From CAVUPF01 sp963743285 (GTDB taxonomy: Bacteria; Actinomycetota; Thermoleophilia; Solirubrobacterales; 70-9): a DNA stretch of 64,000 nt. Below the pieces are notes generated by a model that searched no databases, was not told the origin of the DNA, and saw only the letters and a list, made by a program, of their open reading frames with translations. The position numbers and the translations under genes are program-made. Below are positions 40,147 through 49,461 of the stretch, in pieces. Position 1 is the first letter of the stretch; every line of letters starts with the position of its first letter. The DNA lies in NCBI GenBank assembly GCA_963743285.1, contig CAVUPF010000009.1, forward strand, positions 62,001 to 126,000, in the 5' to 3' direction.

Positions 40147-41406
40147 GCGCTCGCGCCCTGACGCTCGGTCGCCCCGCCAAGCCGCGCAGGGCGAAGGCGG
40201 CGAAGCAGCGCTCGCGCGCCGCCGCCGCCTCGACCGAGTACAACATGCTGCTCACCGCGACCCTCTGCCTGCTCGCCTTTGGCGCGGTGATGATCTTCTC
40301 GGCCAGCTCGACCACCGAGGTGCTCAGCAACGGCGGTCTCTCCAACAGCGCCTACTACCTGAAGCGCACGCTGATCTTCGGGGCGGTCGGCCTGGTGATC
40401 ATGCACCTGACCTCGCGCTATGGCTTGAGCCTGGTGCGCCGCCTGACCCCGGCGATCCTGGCGCTCTCCCTCTTCCTGCTGATCGCCGCGCTCGCGGTTG
40501 GGTCGAGCGTCAACGGCGCCAGCCGCTGGATCGGACCGAGCATGCTCCAGCTCCAGCCATCCGAGCTGGTCAAGGTGGCGCTGATCCTCTACGGGGCCGA
40601 CATGCTCGCCCGCAAGCCACGGCGGGCGCGGACGATCGCCGGTTTCATGCCCTACCTGCTGGTCGCCGGCCTCTCCTGCCTGCTGATCCTCGTCGAGCCC
40701 GACCTGGGTACGGCGATGGTCGTCGCCTTCGCGGTCGGTGCCACCCTGATCGCCGCCGGCGCGCGGCCCCGCGACCTCGGCCTGATCGCCCTCGCGCTCG
40801 GTGGCGTGGCGCTGCTCGTCACCGTCGTTGAGCCCTACCGGATGGCTCGCCTCACCGGCTTCCTCAACCCGACGGCAGACACCTCGGGCACCGGTTTTCA
40901 GGCGGCCCAGGCGAAGATCGCGATCGGCTCGGGCGGCATCTTCGGGGTCGGCATCGGCAACGGTGTGCAGAAGGCCTACTACCTGCCCGAGGCGAATACC
41001 GACATGATCGCTGCGGTGATCGGCGAGGAGCTGGGCCTGCTCGGCATGCTCGGGATCGTCGGCCTCTTCGTCGATGTTCGGCTACGCCGGGTTGCGGGTC
41101 GCCCAGCGGGCCAAGGACAACTACGGCAAGCTGCTGGTCGCCGGCCTCACCTCGCTGATCCTGATCCAGGCGACGATCAACCTCTTCGCGGTGATGGGGC
41201 TGGCGCCGCTGACCGGCGTGCCGCTGCCTTTCGTTTCCTACGGCAACAGCAACCTGATGGCGACGCTGTTCGCGGTCGGCTTGATTTTGGCCGTCGCCCG
41301 CGGCGGGACCGCCGGCGCTGGCAAACTGCGCGTGGTCGAGGGCGGGCGTGTGCCCGCGCGTGGAAGGAGTCGATCGAGCGGTGGCAGAGAGCGCCAAGAG
41401 TCGTAG
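40143..41406 (+). CDS. ftsW: SEDS glycosyltransferase FtsW, one apparent frameshift
   Basis: Polymerises septal glycan with FtsI. Membrane segments start at EYNMLLTATLCLLAFGAVMIFSASS; signatures include GASRWIGPSMLQLQPSELVKVALILYGADMLARK, LILVEPDLGTAMVVAFAVG and AYYLPEANTDMIAAVIGEELGLLGMLG. After IVGLF at about 41067 the frame breaks; the +1 frame continues MFGYAGLRVAQRAKDNYGKLLVAGLTSLILIQATINLFAVMGLAPLTGVPLPFVSYGNSNLM to a stop at 41404-41406. One extra base near 41067-41073 explains it. ftsW is normally essential, so a sequence error is the better explanation. Without correction the first frame runs into murG. Confidence 0.88.
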
Positions 41407-42470
41407 TGGCGGCGGGGGGAACCGCCGGCCACGTCGTGCCGGCCATGGCGGTCGCCGCCGAGCTTCGGGCTAGCGGCGCCGAGGTCAGCTTCCTCGGCAC
41501 CCGCGGCCGGATTGAGGCCGAGCTGGTACCGGCCGGCGGCTATCAGCTCGACAGCCTCAGGGTGCGCGGGATCGACCGCCGCAACCCGCTGCGTGCCGCG
41601 GCCGCCGTGATCGAGGCGCTGGCCGCGGTGAAGAGCGCCGGGCGGATGATCCGCGGCCGCGGGGCGGACGTCGTGATGGGCGGCGGCGGCTTCGTCGCCG
41701 GGCCCGCCGGGCTGGCCGCGGTGATCGCCGGGGTCCCGCTGGTCCTCACCGAGGCCGACAGCCACCTCGGCCTCGCCAACCGCCTGCTGGCGGCTCGCGC
41801 GCGGCGGGTCTGCCTGGCCTTCCCGATCGCCGGTCGGGAGGGGGAGCGCTACCCGCTGACCGGACGGCCGGTGCCCGCCGCGGTGCTCGGGGCAGATCGC
41901 GGCGCGGCGCGGCGCCGGTTCGGGATCGGGGCCGATGCGCGCTGCCTTTTGGTCATCGGAGGCAGCCAGGGCGCGCGCTCGATCAACCGCGCCGCGATCG
42001 AGGCTTTCGCCGAGCGCGGGGGCAGGGAGTTCGCGGTCATCCACCTCGCCGGGCGCCGCGATCACGAGGAGCTCGAGCGGCGCCTGCGCTCGGCGCCGCA
42101 CGGCGAGCGCTACGCACTGCTTGCCTACGAGCCCGACCTCGGCGAGGTCCTCGCGGCATCCGACCTGGTGCTGGCGCGCGCCGGGGGCTCGATCTTCGAG
42201 CTGATCGCCGTCGGTCGGCCGGCGATCCTCGTCCCCTACCCCCACGCCACCGCCGGTCACCAGAGCGCCAACGCCAGCTGGATGGAGGAGGCGGGGGCGG
42301 CGCTGAGGATCGACGACGAGGAGCTGAGCGCCGAGCGGCTCCAGGCCGAGGTCGGGCAGCTGCTCGGCGACGCCGAGCGGCTCACCGCGATGGCGTCGGC
42401 ATCCGCATCGCTGGCCCGCCCCGACGCCGCGCGCCGCATCGCCGACGAGGTATTGGCGGCGGCACGATGA
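41406..42470 (+). CDS. murG: UDP-GlcNAc:lipid I transferase MurG
   Basis: About 354 aa; converts lipid I to lipid II on the cytoplasmic face. VAAGGTAGHVVPAMAVAAELRASGAEVSFLGTRGRIEAELVPAGGYQLDSLRVRG is the donor-side N-domain, followed by GGFVAGPAGLAAVIAGVPLVLTEADSHLGLANRLLA, LVIGGSQGARSINRA and SDLVLARAGGSIFELIAVGRPAILVPYPHATAGHQ (UDP-GlcNAc site). The start is uncertain: GTG 41406 overlaps the ftsW stop but would trim the first beta strand (RVVVAAGG). A GTG at 41381 would fit if one base is wrong there too. Confidence 0.92.
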   Translation: MAAGGTAGHVVPAMAVAAELRASGAEVSFLGTRGRIEAELVPAGGYQLDSLRVRGIDRRNPLRAAAAVIEALAAVKSAGRMIRGRGADVVMGGGGFVAGPAGLAAVIAGVPLVLTEADSHLGLANRLLAARARRVCLAFPIAGREGERYPLTGRPVPAAVLGADRGAARRRFGIGADARCLLVIGGSQGARSINRAAIEAFAERGGREFAVIHLAGRRDHEELERRLRSAPHGERYALLAYEPDLGEVLAASDLVLARAGGSIFELIAVGRPAILVPYPHATAGHQSANASWMEEAGAALRIDDEELSAERLQAEVGQLLGDAERLTAMASASASLARPDAARRIADEVLAAAR

Positions 42471-43795
42471 GCGCCGCCCCGGGCGCCGGTTGGGCCTCGC
42501 GCCGGCTTCACTTCATCGGGATCGGCGGCGCCGGGATGAGCGGGCTGGCGCTGGTCTGCCACCGCCTGGGGGCGACCGTGAGCGGCAGCGACCGGGCCGA
42601 CTCCTCCTATATGGAGCGATTGCGCCGCGCCGGGCTGAAGCCCGGCGTCGGCCACGACGCCGCCAACCTGCCCGAGGGAGCCGAGGTGGTGCTCTCCACC
42701 GCGATCGGCGAGGAGAACCCCGAGCTGGCGCTCGCGCGCGAACGAGGCGCGGCCGTGGTGCATCGCGGCGCTCTGCTCGCCGAGCTCTGCGCCGAGAAGC
42801 GGCTGATCGCCGTCGCCGGCACCCACGGTAAGACGACGACGACTGCGATGCTGGTCTGGGCGCTGCGCGCAACCGGCGCCGACCCGGCCTTCTTCATCGG
42901 CGGCGAGGTTCCCGGACTGGGCGAGGACGGCGAGCCGACCAACGCCGGCTGGGGGAAGGGCGAGTGGGTGATCGCCGAGGCCGACGAGAGCGACGCCAGC
43001 TTCCTGCGGCTGGGGCCCGAGATCGCGGTGATCACCAATCTCGAGATGGACCATCACACCCGCTGGGGCTCGCTCGCCGAGCTGCAGCGGGCCTTCCGCG
43101 AGTTCCTCGCCCCGGCAGAGGGGGTGGCGATGCCCGCCGACGGCAGCCTCGCCGACCTGATCGAGGCCAAGCGCCTGCGTGGCTTCAACGCCGGCTCGCC
43201 GGGGCCGGCCGAGTTGCCGCTCGCCGTCCCCGGCCACCACAACCTCCTCAACGCCCGCGCTGCCCTGGCGGCGATCGAGCTGGCCGGCCTGGACGCCGTC
43301 GCAGCGGCAGCGGCGCTGGCGGACTTTCCCGGCGTGCAGCGACGCCTGCAGTTAAAGGGCGAGCGCGACGGTGCCCGAGTCTATGACGACTACGCCCACC
43401 ACCCGACCGAGGTCCGCGCGGCGCTCGGCGCCCTGCGCGAGCTGGACCCGGCGCGGCTGATCGCCGTCTTTCAGCCCCATCTCTACTCGCGCACCAGGGC
43501 CCTCTCGGAGGAGCTCGGTGCGGCGCTGGCGCTTGCCGACGAGGTCGCGGTGCTCGACGTCTACCCGGCGCGCGAGGAGCCGCGCGGCGAGCTGGCGGGC
43601 ATCAGCGGCCTGCGGGTCGCCCAGGCCGCGGCCGAGCGGATGGGAGGGGGGCCGGTCTGGTGGTTGCCCAACGCCGAGCGGGCGCGCGACGCCCTGGCCC
43701 CAGGCCTTGCGCCGGGCCAGATCCTGGTCACGATCGGCGCCGGCGACGTCTACAAGCTCGGCGAGGCCCTCCTCGCCGCCGGCGGCGCCGGGTGA
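42467..43795 (+). CDS. murC: UDP-MurNAc:L-Ala ligase
   Basis: 442 aa; adds L-alanine, the first peptide residue. RLHFIGIGGAGMSGLALVCHRLGATVSGSDRADS is the N-terminal nucleotide loop, then AVAGTHGKTTTTAMLVWALR (P-loop), EADESDASFL, VITNLEMDHHT, VYDDYAHHPTEVRAALGALRE, FQPHLYSRTRALSEEL and ITIGAGDVYKLGEALL-type ending. ATG 42467 overlaps the murG stop (ATGA). Overlaps murB by GTGA. Confidence 0.95.
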   Translation: MSAAPGAGWASRRLHFIGIGGAGMSGLALVCHRLGATVSGSDRADSSYMERLRRAGLKPGVGHDAANLPEGAEVVLSTAIGEENPELALARERGAAVVHRGALLAELCAEKRLIAVAGTHGKTTTTAMLVWALRATGADPAFFIGGEVPGLGEDGEPTNAGWGKGEWVIAEADESDASFLRLGPEIAVITNLEMDHHTRWGSLAELQRAFREFLAPAEGVAMPADGSLADLIEAKRLRGFNAGSPGPAELPLAVPGHHNLLNARAALAAIELAGLDAVAAAAALADFPGVQRRLQLKGERDGARVYDDYAHHPTEVRAALGALRELDPARLIAVFQPHLYSRTRALSEELGAALALADEVAVLDVYPAREEPRGELAGISGLRVAQAAAERMGGGPVWWLPNAERARDALAPGLAPGQILVTIGAGDVYKLGEALLAAGGAG

Positions 43796-44694
43796 GCGCG
43801 CCTCCGCCGGGCGTTAAGCCCGACTTCCCACTCGCCCGCCTCACCACGGTGCGCACCGGCGGCCCCGCCGAGTGGTTCGCCCGGCCGGGCAGCGAGCGAG
43901 AGCTGCTGGAGCTGTTGGCCTGGGTGGGGGAGGAGGGCCTGGCGGTAGGAACGATCGGTTCGGGATCGAATCTGCTGGTAGCCGACGATGGATTCCGGGG
44001 ACTTGCGATCAAGCTGGATGGCGACCTCGCGAGGATCGAGCGCGACGGCGAGCGCATCCTCTGCGGCGGTGGCGCCCGCCTCCCCTCGGCCGCGGCCAGG
44101 GCGGCTGCTTGGGGTCTCGCCGATCTCGAGTTCGGGATCAATATCCCCGGCAGCGTCGGGGGCGCGGTGAGGATGAACGCCAACGCCTACGGCGGCCAGC
44201 TCGCCAAGGTCTTGGAGTGGGTGGACGTCGCCTCCCCCGCCGGCCTTCACCGCCGCTCACCGGGCCAGCTCGGCTTCGCCTACCGCAGCTCCAACCTCGG
44301 CAGCGGGGAGGTGGTCTGCCGTGCCTCGTTTCGGCTGCGGCCCGGCGATCCAGCGGCGATCAGGGCGACCCTGGCTGGGATGCGCGCGAGGCGTCGCGAG
44401 GCGCAGCCCTCCGGGATCAAGACCTTCGGCTCGACCTTCAAGAACCCCGAGCAGGGGCGCTCGGCCGGAGCGCTGCTCGAGGCGGCCGGCTGCGGCGGCC
44501 TGCGCCACGGCGGCGCCCGCTTCTCAGCGAAGCACGCCAACTTCGTCGAGAACTGCGGCGATGCCACCACCGCCGACGTGCTGGAGCTGATGAGCGAGGG
44601 CCGCCGCCGGGTCCATGAGCGCTTCGGCGTCGAGCTGGAGCCGGAGGTCCAGGTGCTGGGCGAGGTGCGTTGGCCCGGCGGCTGGGAGCTGTGA
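43792..44694 (+). CDS. murB: UDP-N-acetylenolpyruvoylglucosamine reductase
   Basis: 300 aa, FAD/NADPH reductase making UDP-MurNAc. TTVRTGGPAEWFARPGSERELLELLAW is the FAD-domain start, with IGSGSNLLVADDGFRGLAIKL, GLADLEFGINIPGSVGGAVRMNANAYGG, FAYRSSNL (Tyr region), QPSGIKTFGSTFKNPEQGRSAGALLEAAG and LRHGGARFSAKHANFVENCGDATTADV ending with a Glu-containing tail. Type I form. GTG 43792 overlaps murC; an upstream in-frame start would lie deep in murC. Confidence 0.95.
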   Translation: MSAPPPGVKPDFPLARLTTVRTGGPAEWFARPGSERELLELLAWVGEEGLAVGTIGSGSNLLVADDGFRGLAIKLDGDLARIERDGERILCGGGARLPSAAARAAAWGLADLEFGINIPGSVGGAVRMNANAYGGQLAKVLEWVDVASPAGLHRRSPGQLGFAYRSSNLGSGEVVCRASFRLRPGDPAAIRATLAGMRARRREAQPSGIKTFGSTFKNPEQGRSAGALLEAAGCGGLRHGGARFSAKHANFVENCGDATTADVLELMSEGRRRVHERFGVELEPEVQVLGEVRWPGGWEL

Positions 44695-45218
44695 AGCGCC
44701 GCCTGCTGGTCGGGCTCGCCGCCGTCGCGCTGGTGGCGCTCGCCTACCAGCTCGTGATCCGCGAAAGGACAGTTGCGCCACACCTGCGCCCGGCCCGCCT
44801 GACCGCGGAGATCGGCGCCGGGTCCGGCGCGGTCGGGGTCTCCGCCGAAGGTGCTGTCCTCTCCTGGCAGCCGCTGCCGAGCGAAGCCTCGCTGCCCCGC
44901 CTGCCGCTCGCCAAGCCCCCGGCGAGCGGCCAGCTGGCCGGCACGGCGCTGCAGCAGGCCCGCGTGCTCGGCGCCGCGCCCCGCGCCCTGCGGCCCTACC
45001 TGAGGGACAGCCGCTACGGCCCAGGCGGGGTCGACGTGGTGCTGAGCAGCGGCGTCGAACTTCGCTTCGGCGACGATTCGGAAGCGGCGCGGAAGTGGCG
45101 CGCCGCGGCCGCCGTGCTCGCCGATCCGTCGGTGACGACGCTTGGTTACGTGGACCTGAGCGCCCCCGAACGGCCGGAAATCGGAGGCTCCGGTCATTCC
45201 CTGCCGCCCGCTCCCTGA
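44691..45218 (+). CDS. ftsQ: FtsQ-like division protein, POTRA apparently missing
   Basis: About 175 aa from GTG 44691 (overlaps murB). A single membrane segment (LLVGLAAVALVALAYQLVI) is followed almost at once by ARLTAEIGAGSGAVGVSAEGAVLSWQPLPSEASLPRLPLAKPP and ARVLGAAPRALRPYLRDSRYGPGGVDVVLSSGVELRFGDDSEAARKWRAAAAVLADPSVTTLGYVDLSAPERPEIGG. The latter is the FtsQ beta-domain and its typical ending. The roughly 70-residue POTRA domain that normally lies between is not visible. Identity rests on the C-terminal part and position before ftsZ. Confidence 0.75.
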   Translation: MKRRLLVGLAAVALVALAYQLVIRERTVAPHLRPARLTAEIGAGSGAVGVSAEGAVLSWQPLPSEASLPRLPLAKPPASGQLAGTALQQARVLGAAPRALRPYLRDSRYGPGGVDVVLSSGVELRFGDDSEAARKWRAAAAVLADPSVTTLGYVDLSAPERPEIGGSGHSLPPAP

Positions 45219-45248
45219 GCCCTCAACCATGGGGTTAGACTGGCAAAA

Positions 45249-45269
45249 CCCTCAAGCTCAAGTTGAGGG
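45249..45269 (+). terminator. hairpin after ftsQ
   Basis: CCCTCAA / TTGAGGG, a 7-bp stem with a 7-base loop, 30 bases after the ftsQ stop and before the ftsZ promoter. No U-run, so at most a weak terminator or mRNA stability element. Confidence 0.4.
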
Positions 45270-45298
45270 AGGCGCCTTGCAGGATGGCTCCCGAGCGT

Positions 45299-45327
45299 TT
45301 GACACTTGCCCTTAGATGCCCTACGTT
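45299..45327 (+). promoter_or_regulatory. ftsZ promoter
   Basis: -35 TTGACA (45299-45304), exactly 17 bases, -10 TACGTT (45322-45327). It is 144 bases before the ftsZ ATG, giving FtsZ its own sigma-A-type transcription apart from the long dcw transcript. Confidence 0.65.
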
Positions 45328-45470
45328 GAGCGCAAATTCCAAGGTTACATCGGTCCTCAGAACCCTTGAGCATCGCTGAAGCCTCGGACGGAATAAAGGC
45401 TCAACTCATACCCAGTCCTTGAGACTGGCAGATTCCAGCCAACCAGGGCTGGGCTTGGAGAAATCGGGAG

Positions 45471-46550
45471 ATGGAATCCACTTACCTTGCGGTGATCAAG
45501 GTCGTCGGGGCCGGCGGCGGCGGTACCAATGCCGTCAGCCGGATGGTCGACGCCGGGATCCGCGGCGTCGAGTTCGTCGCCGTCAACACCGACGCCCAGG
45601 CCCTGCAGGCCTGCGATGCCGACATCAAGCTCTCGATCGGACAGGAGCTGACCCGCGGCCTCGGCGCCGGCGGCAACCCCGAGGTCGGGGCGGGCGCCGC
45701 GGCGGAGAGCCGCGACGAGATCAAGGAGGCGCTGAAGGGCGCCGACATGGTCTTCGTCACCGCGGGCGAGGGCGGCGGCACCGGCACCGGCTCGGCGCCG
45801 ATCATCGCCGAGATCGCCAAGGAGGAGATCGGCGCGCTGACCGTCGGCGCCGTCACCAAGCCCTTTGAGTTCGAGGGCAAACGCCGGATGCAGCAGGCGC
45901 TCGAGGGCATCGAGAAGCTGCGCAACAACGTCGACACCCTGATCATCGTCCCCAACGAGAAACTGCTGCAAGCGGTCGAGCGGCGCACCAGCGTGCTCGA
46001 GGCCTTCCGCCAAGCCGACGACATCCTGCGCCAGGGCGTGCAAGGGATCACCGACCTGATCACGATCCCCGGCCTGATCAACCTCGACTTCGCCGACGTG
46101 CGGACGATCATGCGCGATGCCGGCTCGGCGCTGATGGGCGTCGGCTCGGCTTCGGGGGAGACCCGGGCCATGGATGCCGCCAAGGCGGCGATCACCTCGC
46201 CGCTGATCGAGGAGTCGATCAAAGGCGCGACCGGGATGCTGCTCAACATCACCGGCCCCGAGGACCTCGGCCTGTTCGAGGTAAACGAGGCGGCCCAGCT
46301 CGTCCAGGCCGAGGCTGATGACAACGCCAACATCATCTTCGGCTCGGTCGTCGACCAGTCGATGCGCGACGAGGTCCGGGTCACGGTGATCGCCACCGGC
46401 TTTGAGGGCTTCGAGCTGCTGGCTCGCTCGCCGCAGCGGGTGCGGCGCCGCTATGAGAGCCGGCCGCGGATCTCGGCCGAGGACACCGACATCCGAAAAC
46501 TGCGGGTCAGCGACGACGACATCGACGTCCCGGGTTTCCTCAAGGAGTGA
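45471..46550 (+). CDS. ftsZ: cell division GTPase FtsZ
   Basis: 359-aa tubulin homologue that forms the Z-ring. IKVVGAGGGGTNAVSRM (GTP loop), VNTDAQALQ, GLGAGGNPEVGAGAAAES, TAGEGGGTGTGSAPIIAEIAK (tubulin signature, about 99-110) and NVDTLIIVPNEKLL. Also present are NLDFADVRTIM and the C-terminal peptide DDDIDVPGFLKE, which binds partners such as SepF. Unusually short linker before that peptide. FtsA is absent, as in most Actinobacteria. Start ATG 45471. Confidence 0.97.
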   Translation: MESTYLAVIKVVGAGGGGTNAVSRMVDAGIRGVEFVAVNTDAQALQACDADIKLSIGQELTRGLGAGGNPEVGAGAAAESRDEIKEALKGADMVFVTAGEGGGTGTGSAPIIAEIAKEEIGALTVGAVTKPFEFEGKRRMQQALEGIEKLRNNVDTLIIVPNEKLLQAVERRTSVLEAFRQADDILRQGVQGITDLITIPGLINLDFADVRTIMRDAGSALMGVGSASGETRAMDAAKAAITSPLIEESIKGATGMLLNITGPEDLGLFEVNEAAQLVQAEADDNANIIFGSVVDQSMRDEVRVTVIATGFEGFELLARSPQRVRRRYESRPRISAEDTDIRKLRVSDDDIDVPGFLKE

Positions 46551-46581
46551 GCGCAGCGGGGCTGCAATAGCCTGCGCGGCC

Positions 46582-47649
46582 GTGCGACGCACCCCACTCT
46601 ATGAGCGCCACGCCGAGCTCGGCGCCAAGCTCGCCCCCTTCGCCGGCTGGGAGATGCCGGTCTCCTATGAGGGAATCCGCGAGGAGCACTCGGCGGTCCG
46701 CACCCACGCCGGGATGTTCGACGTCTCCCACATGGGCGAGGTCGAGGTCGAGGGCCCGGGGGCGCTCGCCTTCCTGCAGCGCGTCCTCTCCAACGACGTC
46801 GCCGCGATCGGGATCGGCGCGGCCCAGTACTCCTGCCTTTGCGATCAGGGCGGCGGCGTCCTCGATGACCTCTTCGCCTACCGGCTCGGCGCCGATCGCT
46901 ACCTGCTGATCACCAACGCCGCCAACCACGAGGCAGACCTCTCCTGGCTGGGGCGCTGCAGCCGCAGCTTCGACCTCGTCGTGCGCGACGTCGCCGACCG
47001 CTACGCGATGCTCGCGGTCCAGGGCCCGCACGCCCGCCAGGCGCTCGGCCCTGCGCTTGGCGTCGAGCTGCCGGCGCGGATGCGGGTGGCGGTGGCCCGG
47101 ATCGGCAAGCGGCCGGCGCTGATCTGCGGCACCGGCTACACCGGCGAGGACGGGGTCGAGCTGCTGATCGACCCCGAGGTAGCCGCGGCGATCTGGGTCG
47201 AGCTGCTCGAGGCGGGCATCGTGCCTTGCGGCCTCGGTGCCCGCGACACGCTGCGGCTCGAGGCCTGCTTCCCGCTGCACGGCAACGAGCTGAGCCCGGA
47301 GCGCAACCCGATCGAAGCCGGCTTGGGCTGGTGCTGTGTGGAGTCGACCGGATTCCTTGGCTGCGAGCCGATCGCCCGCGCCCGCGCCGAGGGGGTGGCG
47401 GAAAAGCTCGTCCCGTTCCAGATCGAGGGCGCCGGCATCCCCCGCCGCGGCAACCCGGTGCTGGCCGGGGGCGAGCCGGTCGGGACCGTCAGCTCCGGCA
47501 GCTTCTCGCCCTCGCTCGAGGTCGGGATCGGGATGGCCTACGTGCGAGCCGACCTGAGCGAGCCGGGGACCGAGGTCGAGATCGACGTGCGCGGCAAGCG
47601 CCGCCCGGCCCGGATAGCGTCCAAGCCCCTCTACCGGAAGGAGAAGTGA
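46582..47649 (+). CDS. gcvT: glycine cleavage T-protein (aminomethyltransferase)
   Basis: 355 aa; transfers the aminomethyl carbon to tetrahydrofolate. RTPLYERHAELGAKLAPFAGWEMPVSYEGIREEHSAVRTHAGMFDVSHMGEVEVEG is the family start, with FLQRVLSNDVAAIGIGAAQYSCLCDQGGGVLDDLFAYRL. Later motifs are CGTGYTGEDGVELLI, GLGARDTLRLEACFPLHGNEL (catalytic Asp) and GTVSSGSFSPSLEVGIGMAYV. GTG 46582 gives this N-terminus. No glycine riboswitch fits in the 31 bases after ftsZ, so regulation must come from elsewhere. Confidence 0.95.
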   Translation: MRRTPLYERHAELGAKLAPFAGWEMPVSYEGIREEHSAVRTHAGMFDVSHMGEVEVEGPGALAFLQRVLSNDVAAIGIGAAQYSCLCDQGGGVLDDLFAYRLGADRYLLITNAANHEADLSWLGRCSRSFDLVVRDVADRYAMLAVQGPHARQALGPALGVELPARMRVAVARIGKRPALICGTGYTGEDGVELLIDPEVAAAIWVELLEAGIVPCGLGARDTLRLEACFPLHGNELSPERNPIEAGLGWCCVESTGFLGCEPIARARAEGVAEKLVPFQIEGAGIPRRGNPVLAGGEPVGTVSSGSFSPSLEVGIGMAYVRADLSEPGTEVEIDVRGKRRPARIASKPLYRKEK

Positions 47650-47651
47650 AC

Positions 47652-48047
47652 GTGGCCGAGGCAAGCTACCCCGATGAGCTGCTGTACCACGACCAGCACG
47701 ACTGGGCGCGCCTGGACGGGGAGGACCATGCGGTCTTCGGGATCACCTGGTACGCGCAGGACAGCCTCGGGGAGGTCGTCTTCTATGACCCGCCCGAGCT
47801 CGGCGCGACGATGGCCAAGGACTCCTCCTACGCCGAGGTCGAGTCGGTCAAGGCAGTCTCCGAGGTGATCGCGCCGCTGTCGGGCGAGATCGTCGAGGTC
47901 AACGACGCCCTTGCCGATGCCCCCGAGCGGATCAACGAGGATCCCTACGGCGAGGGTTGGCTGGTCAGGGTGAGGCTGAGCCACCCGGCTGAGGCCGACG
48001 GCCTGCTCGGCGCCGCCGAATACCGCAAGCTGCTGGAAGGCGGTTAG
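47652..48047 (+). CDS. gcvH: glycine cleavage H-protein
   Basis: 131 aa; carries the lipoyl arm between P, T and L proteins. LLYHDQHDWARLDGEDHAVFGITWYAQDSLGEVVFYDPPELG leads to the lipoylated lysine in AEVESVKAVSEVIAPLSGEIVEVNDALADAPERINEDPYGEGWLVRV. GTG 47652 has AAGGAGA 8 bases upstream; an alternative GTG at 47646 overlaps the gcvT stop. Part of the gcvT-H-PA-PB operon. Confidence 0.95.
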   Translation: MAEASYPDELLYHDQHDWARLDGEDHAVFGITWYAQDSLGEVVFYDPPELGATMAKDSSYAEVESVKAVSEVIAPLSGEIVEVNDALADAPERINEDPYGEGWLVRVRLSHPAEADGLLGAAEYRKLLEGG

Positions 48048-48081
48048 AGGGCCCGCCACCGGCTTGCGTAGCCTTAGCCGC

Positions 48082-49461
48082 GTGACGCGTTACACCTCAG
48101 CGACGCCCGCCGACCGGGCCGAGATGCTCGCCGCGATCGGCGTCGAGGCGAGCGCGGAGCTGTTTGAGCAGGTCCCCGAGCCGCTGCGCCTCGGCCGCCC
48201 GCTGGAGCTGGCGCCGGGGATGGGCGAGGCGGAGGTCTTCGAGCGGCTGGCCGGGCTGGCCGCCCGCAATGCCGACGCCGAGCAGCAGGTCTGCTTCATC
48301 GGCGCCGGGATGTATGACCACTACGTGCCGGCGATCGTCGACGCGATCACCCAGCGCTCCGAGTTCCTCACCCCCTACACCCCCTACCAGCCGGAGATCT
48401 CCCAGGGCGGCCTGCAGGCGATGTTCGAGTTCCAGACGGCGATGTCAGAGCTGACCGGGCTGCCGGTCTCAAGCGCCGGCCTCTACGAGGGGCCCTCGGC
48501 CCTCGCCTCGGCCGCCTACCTGGCGATCGGGGCGACCGCTCGCCGCCGCTTCGTCGTCTCCCGCGGCGTCCACCCGCACAGCCGCGAGACGCTGGCCACC
48601 TACTCGGTGGGGTTCGGCGCCGAGCTGGTCGAGGTCGGGCTAGAGGGCGGGCTCACCGACGCCGCCGCGCTCGCCGCCGCGCTCGACGAGGAGACCGCTG
48701 CCGTCTTCCTGCAGAACCCCAACTTCCTCGGCTCGGTCGAGGACGTCGAGGCTCTCGCCGCCGCCGCCAGGGGGCACGGCGTCCTGCTCGTCGTCGCGGT
48801 CGACCCGATGACGCTTGGCATCCTCAGGCCTCCCGGCGAGTGCGGTGCCGACATCGCCCTCGGCGAGGGCCAGCCGCTCGGCAACCGGCTCGACTTCGGC
48901 GGCCCGTCCTTCGGCTTCTTCTGCGCCACCGAGGAGCAGATCCGGCGCATGCCGGGCCGGATCGCGGGGCAGACCGAGGACGTCGACGGGCGCCGCGGCT
49001 TCGTCTTGACCCTGCAGACCCGCGAGCAGCACATCCGGCGCGAGAAGGCGACCAACAACATCTGCACGGCGCAGGCGCTGAACGCGCTGGCGGCGATGAT
49101 CCACCTCGCCTGGTTGGGCCGGCAGGGCTTCCGCGAGCTGGGCGAGCTGCTGGCGCTGCGCACCGCCTACGCGCGCGAGCGGCTGGCCGCGGTCGAGGGG
49201 ATCGAGCCGTTGCACGGGGCGCCGGTGGTGCGCGAGTTCGCGATTCGTATCGACGCCCCACTCGGGCGGGTGCTGGAGCGTTGCGCCGAGCGTGGCATCG
49301 CCGCCGGCTACCCGCTGGGCCGCGAGTACCCCGAGTACCCCGACGGACTGCTGGTCGCGATTACCGAGCGCCGCAGCCGCGAGCAGATCGACGCGCTGGC
49401 CGAGGCCCTCGGTGCCGCGATCGCCGCCGAGCACGCCGGCGAGGAGGTGGGCGTCGGATGA
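48082..49461 (+). CDS. gcvPA: glycine dehydrogenase, subunit 1
   Basis: 459 aa; N-terminal half of P protein, decarboxylating glycine with subunit 2. RYTSATPADRAEMLAAIGVEASAELFEQVPEPLRLGRPLEL, FIGAGMYDHYVPAIVDAI, EFLTPYTPYQPEISQGGLQAMFEFQTAMSELTGLPVSSAGLYEGPSALA and LTLQTREQHIRREKATNNICTAQALNALAA are all typical. GTG 48082 excludes a short unrelated upstream stretch. Overlaps gcvPB by ATGA. Confidence 0.95.
   Translation: MTRYTSATPADRAEMLAAIGVEASAELFEQVPEPLRLGRPLELAPGMGEAEVFERLAGLAARNADAEQQVCFIGAGMYDHYVPAIVDAITQRSEFLTPYTPYQPEISQGGLQAMFEFQTAMSELTGLPVSSAGLYEGPSALASAAYLAIGATARRRFVVSRGVHPHSRETLATYSVGFGAELVEVGLEGGLTDAAALAAALDEETAAVFLQNPNFLGSVEDVEALAAAARGHGVLLVVAVDPMTLGILRPPGECGADIALGEGQPLGNRLDFGGPSFGFFCATEEQIRRMPGRIAGQTEDVDGRRGFVLTLQTREQHIRREKATNNICTAQALNALAAMIHLAWLGRQGFRELGELLALRTAYARERLAAVEGIEPLHGAPVVREFAIRIDAPLGRVLERCAERGIAAGYPLGREYPEYPDGLLVAITERRSREQIDALAEALGAAIAAEHAGEEVGVG

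Noticed and set aside
40143..42470. Apparent single FtsW-MurG fusion protein
   Set aside because: The middle of that frame is Arg/Gly-rich nonsense, while the missing FtsW C-terminus (PLPFVSYGNSNLM) is in the next frame. It is produced by one extra base near 41070.
46551..46581. Glycine riboswitch before gcvT
   Set aside because: Only 31 bases separate ftsZ from gcvT, too short for the aptamer.
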